A stretch of DNA of 64,000 bases from Megachile rotundata (Eukaryota > Arthropoda > Insecta > Hymenoptera > Megachilidae), in contig NW_027473314.1 in the NCBI RefSeq assembly GCF_050947335.1, forward strand, positions 372,001-436,000, given 5' to 3'. The notes under the pieces are model-generated. The model was given only the letters and a program-made list of their open reading frames with translations. It made no database searches and was not told the origin of the DNA. Shown here piece after piece: positions 33,331 through 49,410 of the stretch. The position numbers were made by a program, and so were the translations under genes. Within the stretch, counting starts at the first letter, position 1. Every line of letters begins with the position of its first letter.

Positions 33331-34107
33331 AGTCACAATCATAGAATCACAATCATAGAATCACAATCACACAATGACAATCATACAATTACAATCATAT
33401 AATCACAATCATACAATCACAATCATAAAATCACAATCATACAATCACAATCACACAATCACAATCATACAATCGCAATCATACAATCACAATCATACAA
33501 TCACAGTCATACCTTCACAATCATACAATCACAATCATACAATCAGAATCATACAATCACCATCATACAATCACAGTCATACAATCACAATCATACAATC
33601 ACAGTCATACAATCACAATCATACAGTCACAATCATACAATCACAATCATACAATCATAATCATACAATCACAATCATACAATCACAATCATACAATCAC
33701 AATTATACAATCACAATCATACGATCACAATCATACGATCACAATCATACAATCACAATCATACAATCACAATCATACAATCACAGTCATACCTTCACAA
33801 TCATACAATCACAATCATACAATCACAATCATACAATCACAATCATACAATCACAATCATACAATCACAATCATACAATCACAATCATACAATCACAATC
33901 ATACAATCAGAATCTCACAATCACAATCATACAGTGACAATCATAGAATCACAATCATAGAATCACAATCATACAATGACAATCATACAATTACAATCAT
34001 ATAATCACAATCATACAATCACAATCATAAAATCACAATCATACAATCACAATCATACAATCACAACCATACAATCACAATCATACAATCACAATCAAAC
34101 AGTCAGA

Positions 34108-34180
34108 ATCATACAATCACGATCATACAATCACGATCATACAATCACGATCAGACAATCACGATCATACAATCACGATC
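34108..34180 (+). repeat. Run of five CACGATC variant units
   Basis: Five successive units carry CACGATC (A to G), one of them also CAGAC in place of CATAC. Each adds a CpG and a GATC. Similar short runs of three to five occur near 44,205, 45,710, 47,905, 49,530, 56,290 and 58,950, usually just after CAGTCAGAATC or CAGTGAGAATC, so the run travels as a module. Confidence 0.85.
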
Positions 34181-35165
34181 ATACAATCACAATCATACAA
34201 TCACAATCATACAATCACAACCATACAATCACAATCATACAATCACAATCATACAATCACAGTCATACAATCACAATCATACAATCACAATCATACAATC
34301 ACAATCATACAATCACAATCATACAATCACAATCATACAATCACAGTCATACAATCACAATCATACAATCACAGTCATACAAGCACAATCATACAGTCAC
34401 AATCATACAATCACAATCATACAATCACAATCATACAATCACAATCATACAATCACAATCATAGAATCACAATCATACAATCACAATCATACAATCACAA
34501 TCATACAATCACAATCATACAATCGCAATCATACAATCGCAATCATACAATCGCAATCATACAATCACAATCATACAGAAACAATCATACAACCTTAATT
34601 ATACAACCACAATCATACGATCACAATCATACAATCACAATCATACAATCACAATCATACAATCAGAATCATACAATCACCATCATACAATCACAATCAT
34701 ACAATCACAATCATACAATCACAATCATACAATCACAATCATACAATCACAATCATACAATCACAATCATACAATCACAGTCATACGATCACAATCATAC
34801 AATCACAATCATACAATCACAATCATACAATCACAATCATACAATCACAATCATACAATCACAATCATACAATCACAATCATACAATAGCAATCATACAT
34901 TCACAGTCAAACAATCACAATCATAGAATCACAATCATACAATCACAATCATACAATCACAATCATACAATCACAATCATACAATCACAATCATACAATC
35001 ACAATCATACAATCACAATCATAAAATCACAATCATACAATAACAATCATACGATCACAATCATACAATCACAATCATACAATCACAATCATACAATCAC
35101 AATCTCACAATCACAATCATACAGTCACAATCATAGAATCACAATCATAGAATCACAATCACACA

Positions 35166-37769
35166 ATGACAATCATACAATTACAATCATATAATCACAA
35201 TCATACAATCACAATCATAAAATCACAATCATACAATCACAATCACACAATCACAATCATACAATCGCAATCATGCAATCACAATCATACAATCACAATC
35301 ATACAATCAGAATCTAAGAATCACCATCATACAATCACAATCATACAATCACAATCATACAATCACAATCATACAATCACAATCATACAATCACAATCAT
35401 ACAATCACAATCATACAATCACAATCATACAATCACAATCATACAATCACAATTATACAATCACAATCATACGATCACAATCATACGATCACAATCATAC
35501 AATCACAATCATACAATCACAATCATACAATCACAGTCATACCTTCACAATCATACAATCACAATCACACAATCAGAATCATACAATCACCATCATACAA
35601 TCACAATCATACAATCACAATCATACAATCACAATCATACAATCACAATTATACAATCACAATCATACAATCACAATTATACAATCACAATCATACGATC
35701 ACAATCATACGATCACAATCATACAATCACAATCATACAATCACAATCATACAATCACAGTCATAGCTTCACAATCATACAATCACAATCATACAATCAC
35801 AATCATACAAACACAATCATACAATCACAATCATACAATCACAATCATACAATCACAATCATACAATCACAATCATACAATCACAATCATACAATCACAA
35901 TCTCACAATCACAATCATACAGTCACAATCATAGAATCACAATCATAGAATCACAATCATACAATCACAATCATACAATCAGAATCATACAATCACCATC
36001 ATACAATCACAATCATACAATCACAATCATACAATCACAATCATACAATCACAATCATACAATCACAATCATACAATCACAGTCATACCTTCACAATCAT
36101 ACAATCACAATCACACAATCACAATCATACAATCGCAATCATGCAATCACAATCATACAATCACAATCATACAATCAGAATCATACAATCACCATCATGC
36201 AATCACAATCATACAATCACAATCATACAATCACAATCATACAATCACAATCATACAATCACAATCATACAATCACAATCATACAATCACAATCTCACAA
36301 TCACAATCATACAGCCACAATCATAGAATCACAATCATAGAATCACAATCATACAATGACAATCATACAATTACAATCATATAATCACAATCATACAATC
36401 ACAATCATAAAATCACAATCATACAATCACAATCACACAATCACAATCATACAATCGCAATCATGCAATCACAATCATACAATCACAATCTCACAATCAC
36501 AATCATACAGTCACAATCATAGAATCACAATCATAGAATCACAATCACACAATGACAATCATACAATTACAATCATATAATCACAATCATACAATCACAA
36601 TCATAAAATCACAATCATACAATCACAATCACACAATCACAATCATACAATCGCAATCATGCAATCACAATCATACAATCACAATCATACAATCAGAATC
36701 TAAGAATCACCATCATACAATCACAATCATACAATCACAATCATACAATCACAATCATACAATCACAATCATACAATCACAATCATACAATCACAATCAT
36801 ACAATCACAATCATACAATCACAATCATACAATCACAATTATACAATCACAATCATACGATCACAATCATACGATCACAATCATACAATCACAATCATAC
36901 AATCACAATCATACAATCACAGTCATACCTTCACAATCATACAATCACAATCACACAATCAGAATCATACAATCACCATCATACAATCACAATCATACAA
37001 TCACAATCATACAATCACAATAATACAATCACAATTATACAATCACAATCATACAATCACAATTATACAATCACAATCATACGATCACAATCATACGATC
37101 ACAATCATACAATCACAATCATACAATCACAATCATACAATCACAGTCATAGCTTCACAATCATACAATCACAATCATACAATCACAATCATACAATCAC
37201 AATCATACAATCACAATCATACAATCACAATCATACAATCACAATCATACAATCACAATCATACAATCACAATCATACAATCACAATCATACAATCACAA
37301 TCATACAATCACAATCTCACAATCACAATCATACAGTCACAATCATAGAATCACAATCATAGAATCACAATCATACAATCACAATCATACAATCAGAATC
37401 ATACAATCACCATCATACAATCACAATCATACAATCACAATCATACAATCATAATCATACAATCACAATCATACAATCACAATCATACAATCACAGTCAT
37501 ACCTTCACAATCATACAATCACAATCACACAATCACAATCATACAATCGCAATCATGCAATCACAATCATACAATCACAATCATACAATCAGAATCATAC
37601 AATCACCATCATGCAATCACAATCATACAATCACAATCATACAATCACAATCATACAATCACAATCATACAATCACAATCATACAATCACAATCATACAA
37701 TCACAATCTCACAATCACAATCATACAGTCACAATCATAGAATCACAATCATAGAATCACAATCATACA
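35166..37769 (+). repeat. Near-duplicate C modules at 35166 and 36552
   Basis: The modules starting at 35166 and 36552 are displaced by 1,386 bp (99 units) and share rare forms in the same order, including CTAAGAATC, AATTATAC, CAGTCATACCTTC, a second AATTATAC pair and CAGTCATAGCTTC. The downstream ATGCAATC landmarks (36141 and 37555) are displaced by 1,414 bp, so the second copy gained two units. The first copy has TACAAACAC near 35811 and the second TAATAC near 37021. A truncated 14-unit module (36356 to 36551) lies between them. Confidence 0.82.
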
Positions 37770-40700
37770 ATGACAATCATACAATTACAATCATATAATC
37801 ACAATCATACAATCACAATCATAAAATCACAATCATACAATCACAATCACACAATCACAATCATACAATCGCAATCATGCAATCACAATCATACAATCAC
37901 AATCATACAATCAGAATCACACAATCACCATCATGCAATCACAATCACACAATCACAACCACACAATCACAATCATACAATCGCAATCATGCAATCACAA
38001 TCATACAATCACAATCATACAATCAGAATCATGCAATCACAATCATACAATCACAATCATACAATCACAATTATACAATCACAATCATACGATCACAATC
38101 ATACGATCACAATCATACAATCACAATCATACAATCACAATCATACAATCACAATCATACAATCACAGTCATACCTTCACAATCATACAATCACAATCAT
38201 ACAATCAGAATCATACAATCACCATCATACAATCACAATCATACAATCACAATCATAAAATCACCATCATGCAATCACAATCATACAATCACAATCATAC
38301 AATCAGAATCATACAATCACCATCATACAATCACAATCATACAATCACAATCATACAATCACAATCATACAATCGCAATCATACAATCACAATCATACAA
38401 TCACAATCATACAATCACAATTATACAATCACAATCATACGATCACAATCATACGATCACAATCATACAATCACAATCATACAATCGCAATCATGCAATC
38501 ACAATCATACAATCACAATCATACAATCAGAATCATACAATCACCATCATACAATCACAATCATACAATCACAATCATACAATCACAGTCATACCTTCAC
38601 AATCATACAATCACAATCACACAATCACAATCATACAATCGCAATCATGCAATCACAATCATACAATCACAATCATACAATCAGAATCATACAATCACCA
38701 TCATGCAATCACAATCATACAATCACAATCATACAATCACAATCATACAATCACAATCATACAATCACAATCATACAATCACAATCTCACAATCACAATC
38801 ATACAGTCACAATCATAGAATCACAATCATAGAATCACAATCATACAATGACAATCATACAATTACAATCATATAATCACAATCATACAATCACAATCAT
38901 AAAATCACAATCATACAATCACAATCACACAATCACAATCATACAATCGCAATCATGCAATCACAATCATACAATCACAATCATACAATCAGAATCACAC
39001 AATCACCATCATGCAATCACAATCACACAATCACAACCACACAATCACAATCATACAATCGCAATCATGCAATCACAATCATACAATCACAATCATACAA
39101 TCAGAATCATACAATCACCATCATGCAATCACAATCATACAATCACAATCATACAATCACAATTATACAATCACAGTCATAGCTTCACAATCATACAATC
39201 ACAATCATACAATCACAATCATACAATCACAATCATACAATCACAATCATACAATCACAATCATACAATCACAATCATACAATCACAATCATACAATCAC
39301 AATCATACAATCACAATCTCACAATCACAATCATACAGTCACAATCATAGAATCACAATCATAGAATCACAATCATACAATGACAATCATACAATTACAA
39401 TCATATAATCACAATCATACAATCACAATCATAAAATCACAATCATACAATCACAATCACACAATCACAATCATACAATCGCAATCATGCAATCACAATC
39501 ATACAATCACAATCATACAATCAGAATCACACAATCACCATCATGCAATCACAATCACACAATCACAACCACACAATCACAATCATACAATCGCAATCAT
39601 GCAATCACAATCATACAATCACAATCATACAATCAGAATCATACAATCACCATCATGCAATCACAATCATACAATCACAATCATACAATCACAATTATAC
39701 AATCACAATCATACGATCACAATCATACGATCACAATCATACAATCACAATCATACAATCACAATCATACAATCACAATCATACAATCACAGTCATACCT
39801 TCACAATCATACAATCACAATCATACAATCAGAATCATACAATCACCATCATACAATCACAATCATACAATCACAATCATAAAATCACCATCATGCAATC
39901 ACAATCATACAATCACAATCATACAATCAGAATCATACAATCACCATCATACAATCACAATCATACAATCACAATCATACAATCACAATCATACAATCGC
40001 AATCATACAATCACAATCATACAATCACAATCATACAATCACAATTATACAATCACAATCATACGATCACAATCATACGATCACAATCATACAATCACAA
40101 TCATACAATCACAATCATACAATCACAGTCATACCTTCACAATCATACAATCACAATCATACAATCAGAATCATACAATCACCATCATACAATCACAATC
40201 ATACAATCACAATCATACAATCACAATCATACAATCACAATCATACAATCAGAATCATACAATCACAATCATACAATCACAATTATACGATCACAATCAT
40301 ACGATCACAATCATACGATCACAATCATACAATCACAATCATACAATCACAATCATACAATCACAGTCATACCTTCACAATCATACAATCACAATCATAC
40401 AATCACAATCATACAATCACAATTATACAATCACAATCATACGATCACAATCATACGATCACAATCATACAATCACAATCATACAATCACAATCATACCA
40501 TCACAGTCATACCTTCACAATCATACAATCACAATCATACAATCACAATCATACAATCACAATCATACAATCACAATCTCACAATCACAATCATACAGTC
40601 ACAATCATAGAATCACAATCATAGAATCACAATCATACAATGACAATCATACAATTACAATCATATAATCACAATCATACAATCACAATCATAAAATCAC

Positions 40701-41621
40701 AATCATACAATCACAATCACACAATCACAATCATACAATCGCAATCATGCAATCACAATCATACAATCACAATCATACAATCAGAATCATACAATCACCA
40801 TCATACAATCACAATCATACAATCACAATCATACAATCACAGTCATACCTTCACAATCATACAATCACAATCACACAATCACAATCATACAATCGCAATC
40901 ATGCAATCACAATCATACAATCACAATCATACAATCAGAATCATACAATCACCATCATGCAATCACAATCATACAATCACAATCATACAATCACAATCAT
41001 ACAATCACAATCATAAAATCACAATCATACAATCACAATCTCACAATCACAATCATACAGTCACAATCATAGAATCACAATCATAGAATCACAATCATAC
41101 AATGACAATCATATAATTACAATCATATAATTACAATCATACAATCACAATCATAAAATCACAATCATACAATCACAATCACACAATCACAATCATACAA
41201 TCGCAATCATGCAATCACAATCATACAATCACAATCATACAATCAGAATCACACAATCACCATCATGCAATCACAATCACACAATCACAACCACACAATC
41301 ACAATCATACAATCGCAATCATGCAATCACAATCATACAATCACAATCATACAATCAGAATCACACAATCACCATCATGCAATCACAATCATACAATCAC
41401 AATCATACAATCACAATTATACAATCACAATCATACGATCACAATCATACGATCACAATCATACAATCACAATCATACAATCACAATCATACAATCACAA
41501 TCATACAATCACAGTCATACCTTCACAATCATACAATCACAATCATACAATCAGAATCATACAATCACCATCATACAATCACAATCATACAATCACAATC
41601 ATAAAATCACCATCATGCAAT
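37770..41621 (+). repeat. C modules with the CACACAACC/CAACCAC sub-block
   Basis: Modules starting at 37770, 38848, 39380 and 41102 share a sub-block with CAGAATCACAC, CACCATC, ATGCAATC, CACACAATC and CAACCACAC. It begins with ATGCAATC at 37877, 38955, 39487 and 41209 (steps of 1,078, 532 and 1,722 bp). The module at 40640 lacks it. The 41102 module has ATATAATTAC instead of ATACAATTAC at its marker. The segment ends at a one-base deletion. Confidence 0.8.
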
Positions 41622-41632
41622 ACAATCATACA
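41611..41632 (+). other. One-base deletion: first register break
   Basis: The sequence reads ATGCAATACAATC where paralogous modules at about 38,270 and 39,894 read ATGCAATCACAATC. One C is missing between 41621 and 41622, giving a 13-bp unit. From here the position of the CCTTAATTAT marker modulo 14 changes from 13 to 12 and stays there until about 56,279. Confidence 0.93.
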
Positions 41633-43460
41633 ATCACAATCATACAATCAGAATCATACAATCACCATCATACAATCACAATCATACAATCACAATCATA
41701 CAATCACAATCATACAATCACAATCATACAATCGCAATCATACAATCACAATCATACAATCACAATCATACAATCACAATTATACAATCACAATCATACG
41801 ATCACAATCATACGATCACAATCATACAATCACAATCATACAATCACAATCATACAATCACAGTCATACCTTCACAATCATACAATCACAATCATACAAT
41901 CAGAATCATACAATCACCATCATACAATCACAATCATACAATCACAATCATACAATCACAATCATACAATCAGAATCATACAATCACAATCATACAATCA
42001 CAATTATACAATCACAATCATACGATGACAATCATACGATCACAATCATACAATCACAATCATACAATCACAATCATACAATCACAGTCATACCTTCACA
42101 ATCATACAATCACAATCATACAATCACAATCATACAATCACAATTATACAATCACAATCATACGATCACAATCATACGATCACAATCATACAATCACAAT
42201 CATACAATCACAGTCATACCTTCACAATCATACAATCACAATCATACAATCACAATCATACAATCACAATCATACAATCACAATCTCACAATCACAATCA
42301 TACAGTCACAATCATAGAATCACAATCATAGAATCACAATCATACAATGACAATCATACAATTACAATCATATAATCACAATCATACAATCACAATCATA
42401 AAATCACAATCATACAATCACAATCACACAATCACAATCATACAATCGCAATCATGCAATCACAATCATACAATCACAATCATACAATCAGAATCATACA
42501 ATCACCATCATACAATCACAATCATACAATCACAATCATACAATCACAATCATACAATCACAATTATACAATCACAATCATACGATCACAATCATACGAT
42601 CACAATCATAGAATCACAATCATACAATCACAATCATACAATCACAGTCATACCTTCACAATCATACAATCACAATCATACAATCAGAATCATACAATCA
42701 CCATCATACAATCACAATCATACAATCACAATCATACAATCACAATCATACAATCACAATCATACAATCACAATCATACAATCACAATTATACAATCACA
42801 ATCATACGATCACAATCATACGATCACAATCATACAATCACAATCATACAATCACAATCATACAATCACAGTCATACCTTCACAATCATACAATCACAAT
42901 CATACAATCACAATCATACAATCACAATTATACAATCACAATCATACGATCACAATCATACGATCACAATCATACAATCACAATCATACAATCACAATCA
43001 TACAATCACAATCATACAATCACAGTCATACCTTCACAATCATACAATCACAATCATACAATCACAATCATACAATCACAATCATACAATCACAATCTCA
43101 CAATCACAATCATACAGTCACAATCATAGAATCACAATCATAGAATCACAATCATACAATGACAATCATACAATTACAATCATATAATCACAATCATACA
43201 ATCACAATCATAAAATCACAATCATACAATCACAATCACACAATCACAATCATACAATCGCAATCATGCAATCACAATCATACAATCACAATCATACAAT
43301 CAGAATCATACAATCACCATCATACAATCACAATCATACAATCACAATCATACAATCACAATCATACAATCACAATCATACAATCACAATCATACAATCA
43401 CAATTATACGATCACAATCATACGATCACAATCATACGATCACAATCATACGATCACAAT
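41622..43460 (+). repeat. C modules downstream of the register break
   Basis: Modules with markers at 42347 and 43159 (58 units apart), preceded by the end of the 41102 module. They carry AATTATAC, paired ACGATC and CAGTCATACCTTC repeatedly, with a private ATGACAATC after ACGATC near 42025. The last module loses the C pattern around 43,460, where CAGTCATAC variants become dense. Confidence 0.75.
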
Positions 43461-46400
43461 CATACAATCACAATCATACAATCACAATCATACAATCACA
43501 ATCATACAATCACAGTCATACAATCACAATCATACAATCACAGTCATACAATCACACTCATACAATCACAATCATACAATCGCAATCATACAATCACAAT
43601 CACAGAATCACAATCATACAATCACAATCGTACAATCACAATCATACCATCACAGTCATACAATTACAATCATACAATCACAATCATACAATCATAATCA
43701 CAAAATCACAATCATACAATCACAATCATACAATCACAATCATACAATCACAATCATACAATCACAGTCGTACAATCACAATCATACAATCACAGTCATA
43801 CAATCACAATCATACAGTCACAATCATACAATCACAATCATACAATGACAATCATCCAATCGCAATCATACAATCACAATCATACAATCGCAATCATACA
43901 ATCACAAACATACAGAAACAATCATACAATCACTATCATACAATCACAATCATACAATCACAATCATACAATCACAATCATACAATCACAATCATACAAT
44001 CACAATCATACTATCACAATCATACAATCACAATCATACAATCACAATCTCACAATCACGATCATACAATAACGATCATCCAATCACAATCATACAATCA
44101 CAATCATACAATCGCAATCATACAATCACAAACATACAGAAACAATCATACAATCACTATCATACAATCACAATCAAACAGTGAGAATCATACAATCACA
44201 ATCATACAATCACGATCATACAATCACGATCATACAATCACGATCATACAATCACAATCATACCATCACAGTCATACAATTACAATCATACAATCACAGT
44301 CATACAATCACAATCATACAATCACAGTCATACAATCACAATCATACAGTCACAATCATACAATCACAATCATAGAATCACAATCATACAATCACAATCA
44401 TACAATCACAATCATACAATCACAATCATACAATCACAATCATACAATCACAATCATACAATCACAATCATACAATCACAATCATACAATCACAATCATA
44501 CAATCACAATCAAAGAATCACAATCATACGATCACCATCATACAATCACAATCATAGAATCACAATCATACAATCACAATCATACAATCACAATCATACA
44601 ATCACAATCATACAATCACAATCATACAATCACAATCATACAATCACAATCATACAATCACAATCATACAATCACAATCATACAATCACAATCATACAAT
44701 CACAATCATACAATCACAATCATACAATCACAATCATACAATCACAATCATACAATCACAATCATACAACCACAATCATACAATCACAATCATACCATCA
44801 CAATCATACAATCATAATCATACAATCACAATCATACAAGGACAATCATACAATCACAATCATGCAGTCACAATCATACAATCGCAATCACACAACCACA
44901 ATCTTACGATCACAATCATACGATCACAATCATACGATCACAATCATACCATCACAATCATACAATCACAATCATACAATCACAATCATACAATCACAAT
45001 CATACAATCACAATCATACAATCACAATCATACAATCACAATGTCACAATCACAATCATACAGTCACAATCATACAATCACAATCATAGAATCACAATCA
45101 TACAATCGCAATCATACAATGACAGTCATACAATCACAATCATATAATCACAGTCATACAATCACAATCATACAATCACAATCATACAATCACAATCATA
45201 CAATCACAATCACATAATCACAATCATACAATCGCAATCATGCAATCACAATCATACAATCACAATCATACAATCAGAATCATACAATCACCATCATACA
45301 ATCACAATCATACAATCACAATCATACAATCACAATCATACAATCACAATCATACAATCACAATCATACAATCACAATTATACAATCACAGTCATACGAT
45401 CACAATCATACCATCACAATCATACAGTCACAATCATACAATCACAATCATACAATCACAATCATACAATAGCAATCATACAATCACAGTCAAACAATCA
45501 CAATCATAGAATCACAATCATACAATCACAATCATACAATCACAATCATACAATCACAATCATACAATCACAATCATACAATCACAATCATAAAATCACA
45601 ATCATACAATAACAATCATACGATCACAATCATACAATCACAATCATACAATCACAATCATACAATCACAATCAAACAGTGAGAATCATACAATCACAAT
45701 CATACAATCACGATCATACAATCACGGTCATACAATCACGATCATACAATCACAATCATACCATCACAGTCATACAATTACAATCATACAATCATAATCA
45801 CAAAATCACAATCATACAATCACAATCATACAATCACAATCATACAATCACAATCATACAATCACAATCATACAATCACAATCATACAATCATTATCATA
45901 CAATCACAATCATACTATCACAATCATACAATCACAATCATACAATCACAATCATACAATCACAATCATACAATCACAATCATACAATCACAATCATACA
46001 ATCACAATCATACAATCACAATCATACAATCACAATCATACAATCACAATCATACAATCACAATCATACAATCACAATCATACAATCACAATCATACAAT
46101 CACAATCATACAATCACAATCATACAATCACAATCATACAATCACAATCATACAATCACAATCATACAATCACAATCATACAATCACAATCAAAGAATCA
46201 CAATCATACGATCACCATCATACAATCACAATCATAGAATCACAATCATACAATCACAATCATACAATCACAATCATACAATCACAATCATACAATCACA
46301 ATCATACAATCACAATCATACAATCACAATCATACAATCACAATCATACAATCACAATCATACAATCACAATCATACAATCACAATCATACAATCACAAT

Positions 46401-47387
46401 CATACAATCATAATCATACAATCACAATCATACATTCACAATCATGCAGTCACAATCATACAATCGCAATCACACAACCACAATCATACAATCACAGTCA
46501 TACAATCACAATCATACAATCACAATCATACAATCACAATCATACAATCACAATCATACAATCACAATCATACAATCACAGTCATACAATCACAATCATA
46601 CAATCACAGTCATACAATCACAATCATACAATCACAGTCATACAATCACAATCATACAGTCACAATCATACAATCACAATCATACAATCACAATCATACA
46701 ATCACAATCATACAATCACAATCATAGAATCACAATCATACAATCATAATCATACAATCACAATCATACAATCGCAATCATACAATCGCAATCAAAGAAT
46801 CACAATCATACAATCACAATCATACAATCACAATCATACAATCACAATCATACAATCACAATCATACAATCACAATCATACAATCACAATCAAAGAATCA
46901 CAATCATACGATCACCATCATACAATCACAATCATAGAATCACAATCATACAATCACAATCATACAATCACAATCATACAATCACAATCATTCAATCACA
47001 ATCATACAATCGCAATCATACAATCACAATCATACAGAAACAATCATGCAACCTTAATTATACAACCACAATCATACGATCACAATCATACAATCACAAT
47101 CATACAATCACAATCATACAATCGCAATCATACAATCGCAATCAAAGAATCACAATCATACAAGCACAATCATACAATCACAATCATACAATCGCAATCA
47201 TACAATCACAATCATACAGAAACAATCATACAACCTTAATTATACAACCACAACCATACGATCACAATCATTCAATCACAATCATACAATCGCAATCATA
47301 CAATCACAATCATACAACCACAATCATACAATCACAATCATACCATCACAATCATACAATCATAATCATACAATCACAATCATACAA
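43460..47387 (+). repeat. Family D, first part, with pure runs
   Basis: The variant set changes to frequent CAGTCATAC, ATACAGTC, CACGATC and CAAAGAATC units. Blocks near 44181 and 45679 repeat each other at 1,498 bp (107 units), and the AAAG landmarks at 44512 and 46192 are 1,680 bp apart (120 units). Long consensus runs occur at about 44,558 to 44,769 (15 units), 45,917 to 46,193 (19 units) and 46,236 to 46,410 (12 units). The CCTTAATTAT marker reappears at 47052 and 47234 after an absence of 12.5 kb. Confidence 0.75.
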
Positions 47388-49410
47388 GGACAATCATACA
47401 ATCACAATCATGCAGTCACAATCATACAATCGCAATCACACAACCACAATCTTACAATCACAATCATACGATCACAATCATACGATCACAATCATACAAT
47501 CACAATCATACAATCACAATCATAAAATCACAATCATACAATAACAATCATACGATCACAATCATACAATCACAATCATACAATCACAATCAAACAGTCA
47601 GAATCATACAATCACAATCATACAATCACAATCATACAATCACAATCATACAATCACAATCTCACAATCACAATCATACAGTCACAATCATAGAATCACA
47701 ATCATAGAATCACAATCATACAATGACAATCATACAATCACAATCATATAATCACAATCATACAATCACAATCATAAAATCACAATCATACGATCACAAT
47801 CACACAATCACAATCATACAATCGCAATCATGCAATCACAATCATACAATCACAATCATACAGTCAGAATCATACAATCACAATCATACAATCACAATCA
47901 TACAATCACGATCATACAATCACGATCATACAATCACGATCATACAATCACGATCATACAATCACAATCATACAATCACAATCATACATTCATAATCACA
48001 AAATCACAATCATACAATCACAGTCATACAATCACAACCATACAATCACAATCATACAATCACAATCATACAATCACAATCATACAATCACAATCATACA
48101 ATCACAGTCATACAATCACAATCATACAATCACAATCATACAGTCACAATCATACAATCACAATCATACAATCACAATCATACAAGCACAGTCATACAAT
48201 CACAATCATACAATCACAGTCATACAATCACAATCATACTGTCACAATCATACAATCACAATCATACAATCGCAATCATACAATCACAATCATAGAATCA
48301 CAATCATACAATCACAATCGTACAATCACAATCATACAATCACAATCATACAATCACAATCATACAATCGCAATCAAGGAATCAAAATCATACAATCACA
48401 ATCATACAATCACAATCATACAATAGCAATCATACAATCACAGTCAAACAATCGCAATCATAGAATCACAATCATACAATCACAATCATACAATCACAAT
48501 CATACAATCACAATCATACAATCACAATCATACAATCACAATCATACAGTCACAATCATTCAATCACAATCATACAATCACAATCATACAATCACAATCA
48601 TACAATCACAATCATAGAATCACAATCATACAATCACAATCGTACAATCACAATCATAAAATCACAATCATACAATCACAATCATACAATCACAATCATA
48701 CAATCGCAATCAAGGAATCACAATCATACAATCACAATCATACAATCACAATCATACAATCACAATCATACAATAGCAATCATACAATCACAGTCAAACA
48801 ATCACAATCATAGAATCACAATCATACAATCACAATCATACAATCACAATCATACAATCACAATCATACAATCACAATCATACAGTCACAATCATACAAT
48901 CACTATCATACAACCACAATCATACAATCACAATCATACAATCACAATCATACAATCACAATCATACAATCACAATCATACAGTCACAATCATGCAATCA
49001 CAATCATACAATCACAATCATACAATCACAATCATACAATCACAGTCATACAATCACAATCATACAATCACAATCATACAATCACAATCATACAATCACA
49101 ATCATACAATCACAATCATACAATCACAATCATACAATCACAATCATACAATCACAATCATACAATCACAATCATACAGTCACAATCATGCAATCACAAT
49201 CATACAATCACAATCATACAATCACAATCATACAATCACAATCATACAATCACAATCATACGATCACAATCATACAATCACAATCATACAATAGCAATCA
49301 TACAATCACAGTCAAACAATCACAATCATAGAATCACTATAATACAATCAAAATCATACAATCACAATCATACAATCACAATCATACAATCACAATCATA
49401 CAATCACAAT
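47388..49410 (+). repeat. Family D block paired with 55,326 (displacement 7,938 bp)
   Basis: AAGGAC at 47388, CAGTCAGAATC, CTCAC, ATAGAATC and the ATGACAATC/ATATAATC marker at 47723 recur at 55326 and 55661, a displacement of 7,938 bp (567 units). Here the marker has CAATCAC where module C has CAATTAC. Two internal copies of the ATAGCAATC and CAGTCAAAC string lie near 48,425 and 48,775. Confidence 0.75.

Larger units (their letters stand above)
33330..43460 (+). repeat. Module C family: 14- to 90-unit modules
   Basis: Twelve modules are marked by the variant cluster ATGACAATC, ATTACAATC, ATATAATC, then ATAAAATC. The ATG of the cluster is at 33374, 33976, 35166, 36356, 36552, 37770, 38848, 39380, 40640, 41102, 42347 and 43159. 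Spacings are 43, 85, 85, 14, 87, 77, 38, 90, 33, 89 (minus 1 bp) and 58 units. Most full modules continue with CACACAATC, ATCGCA, ATGCAATC, CAGAATC, CACCATC, often AATTATAC, paired ACGATC and CAGTCATACCTTC, then CTCAC and ATAGAATC before the next marker. The same marker occurs once per HOR A copy (2350, 13172, 23994), so the two families share ancestry. Confidence 0.85.
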
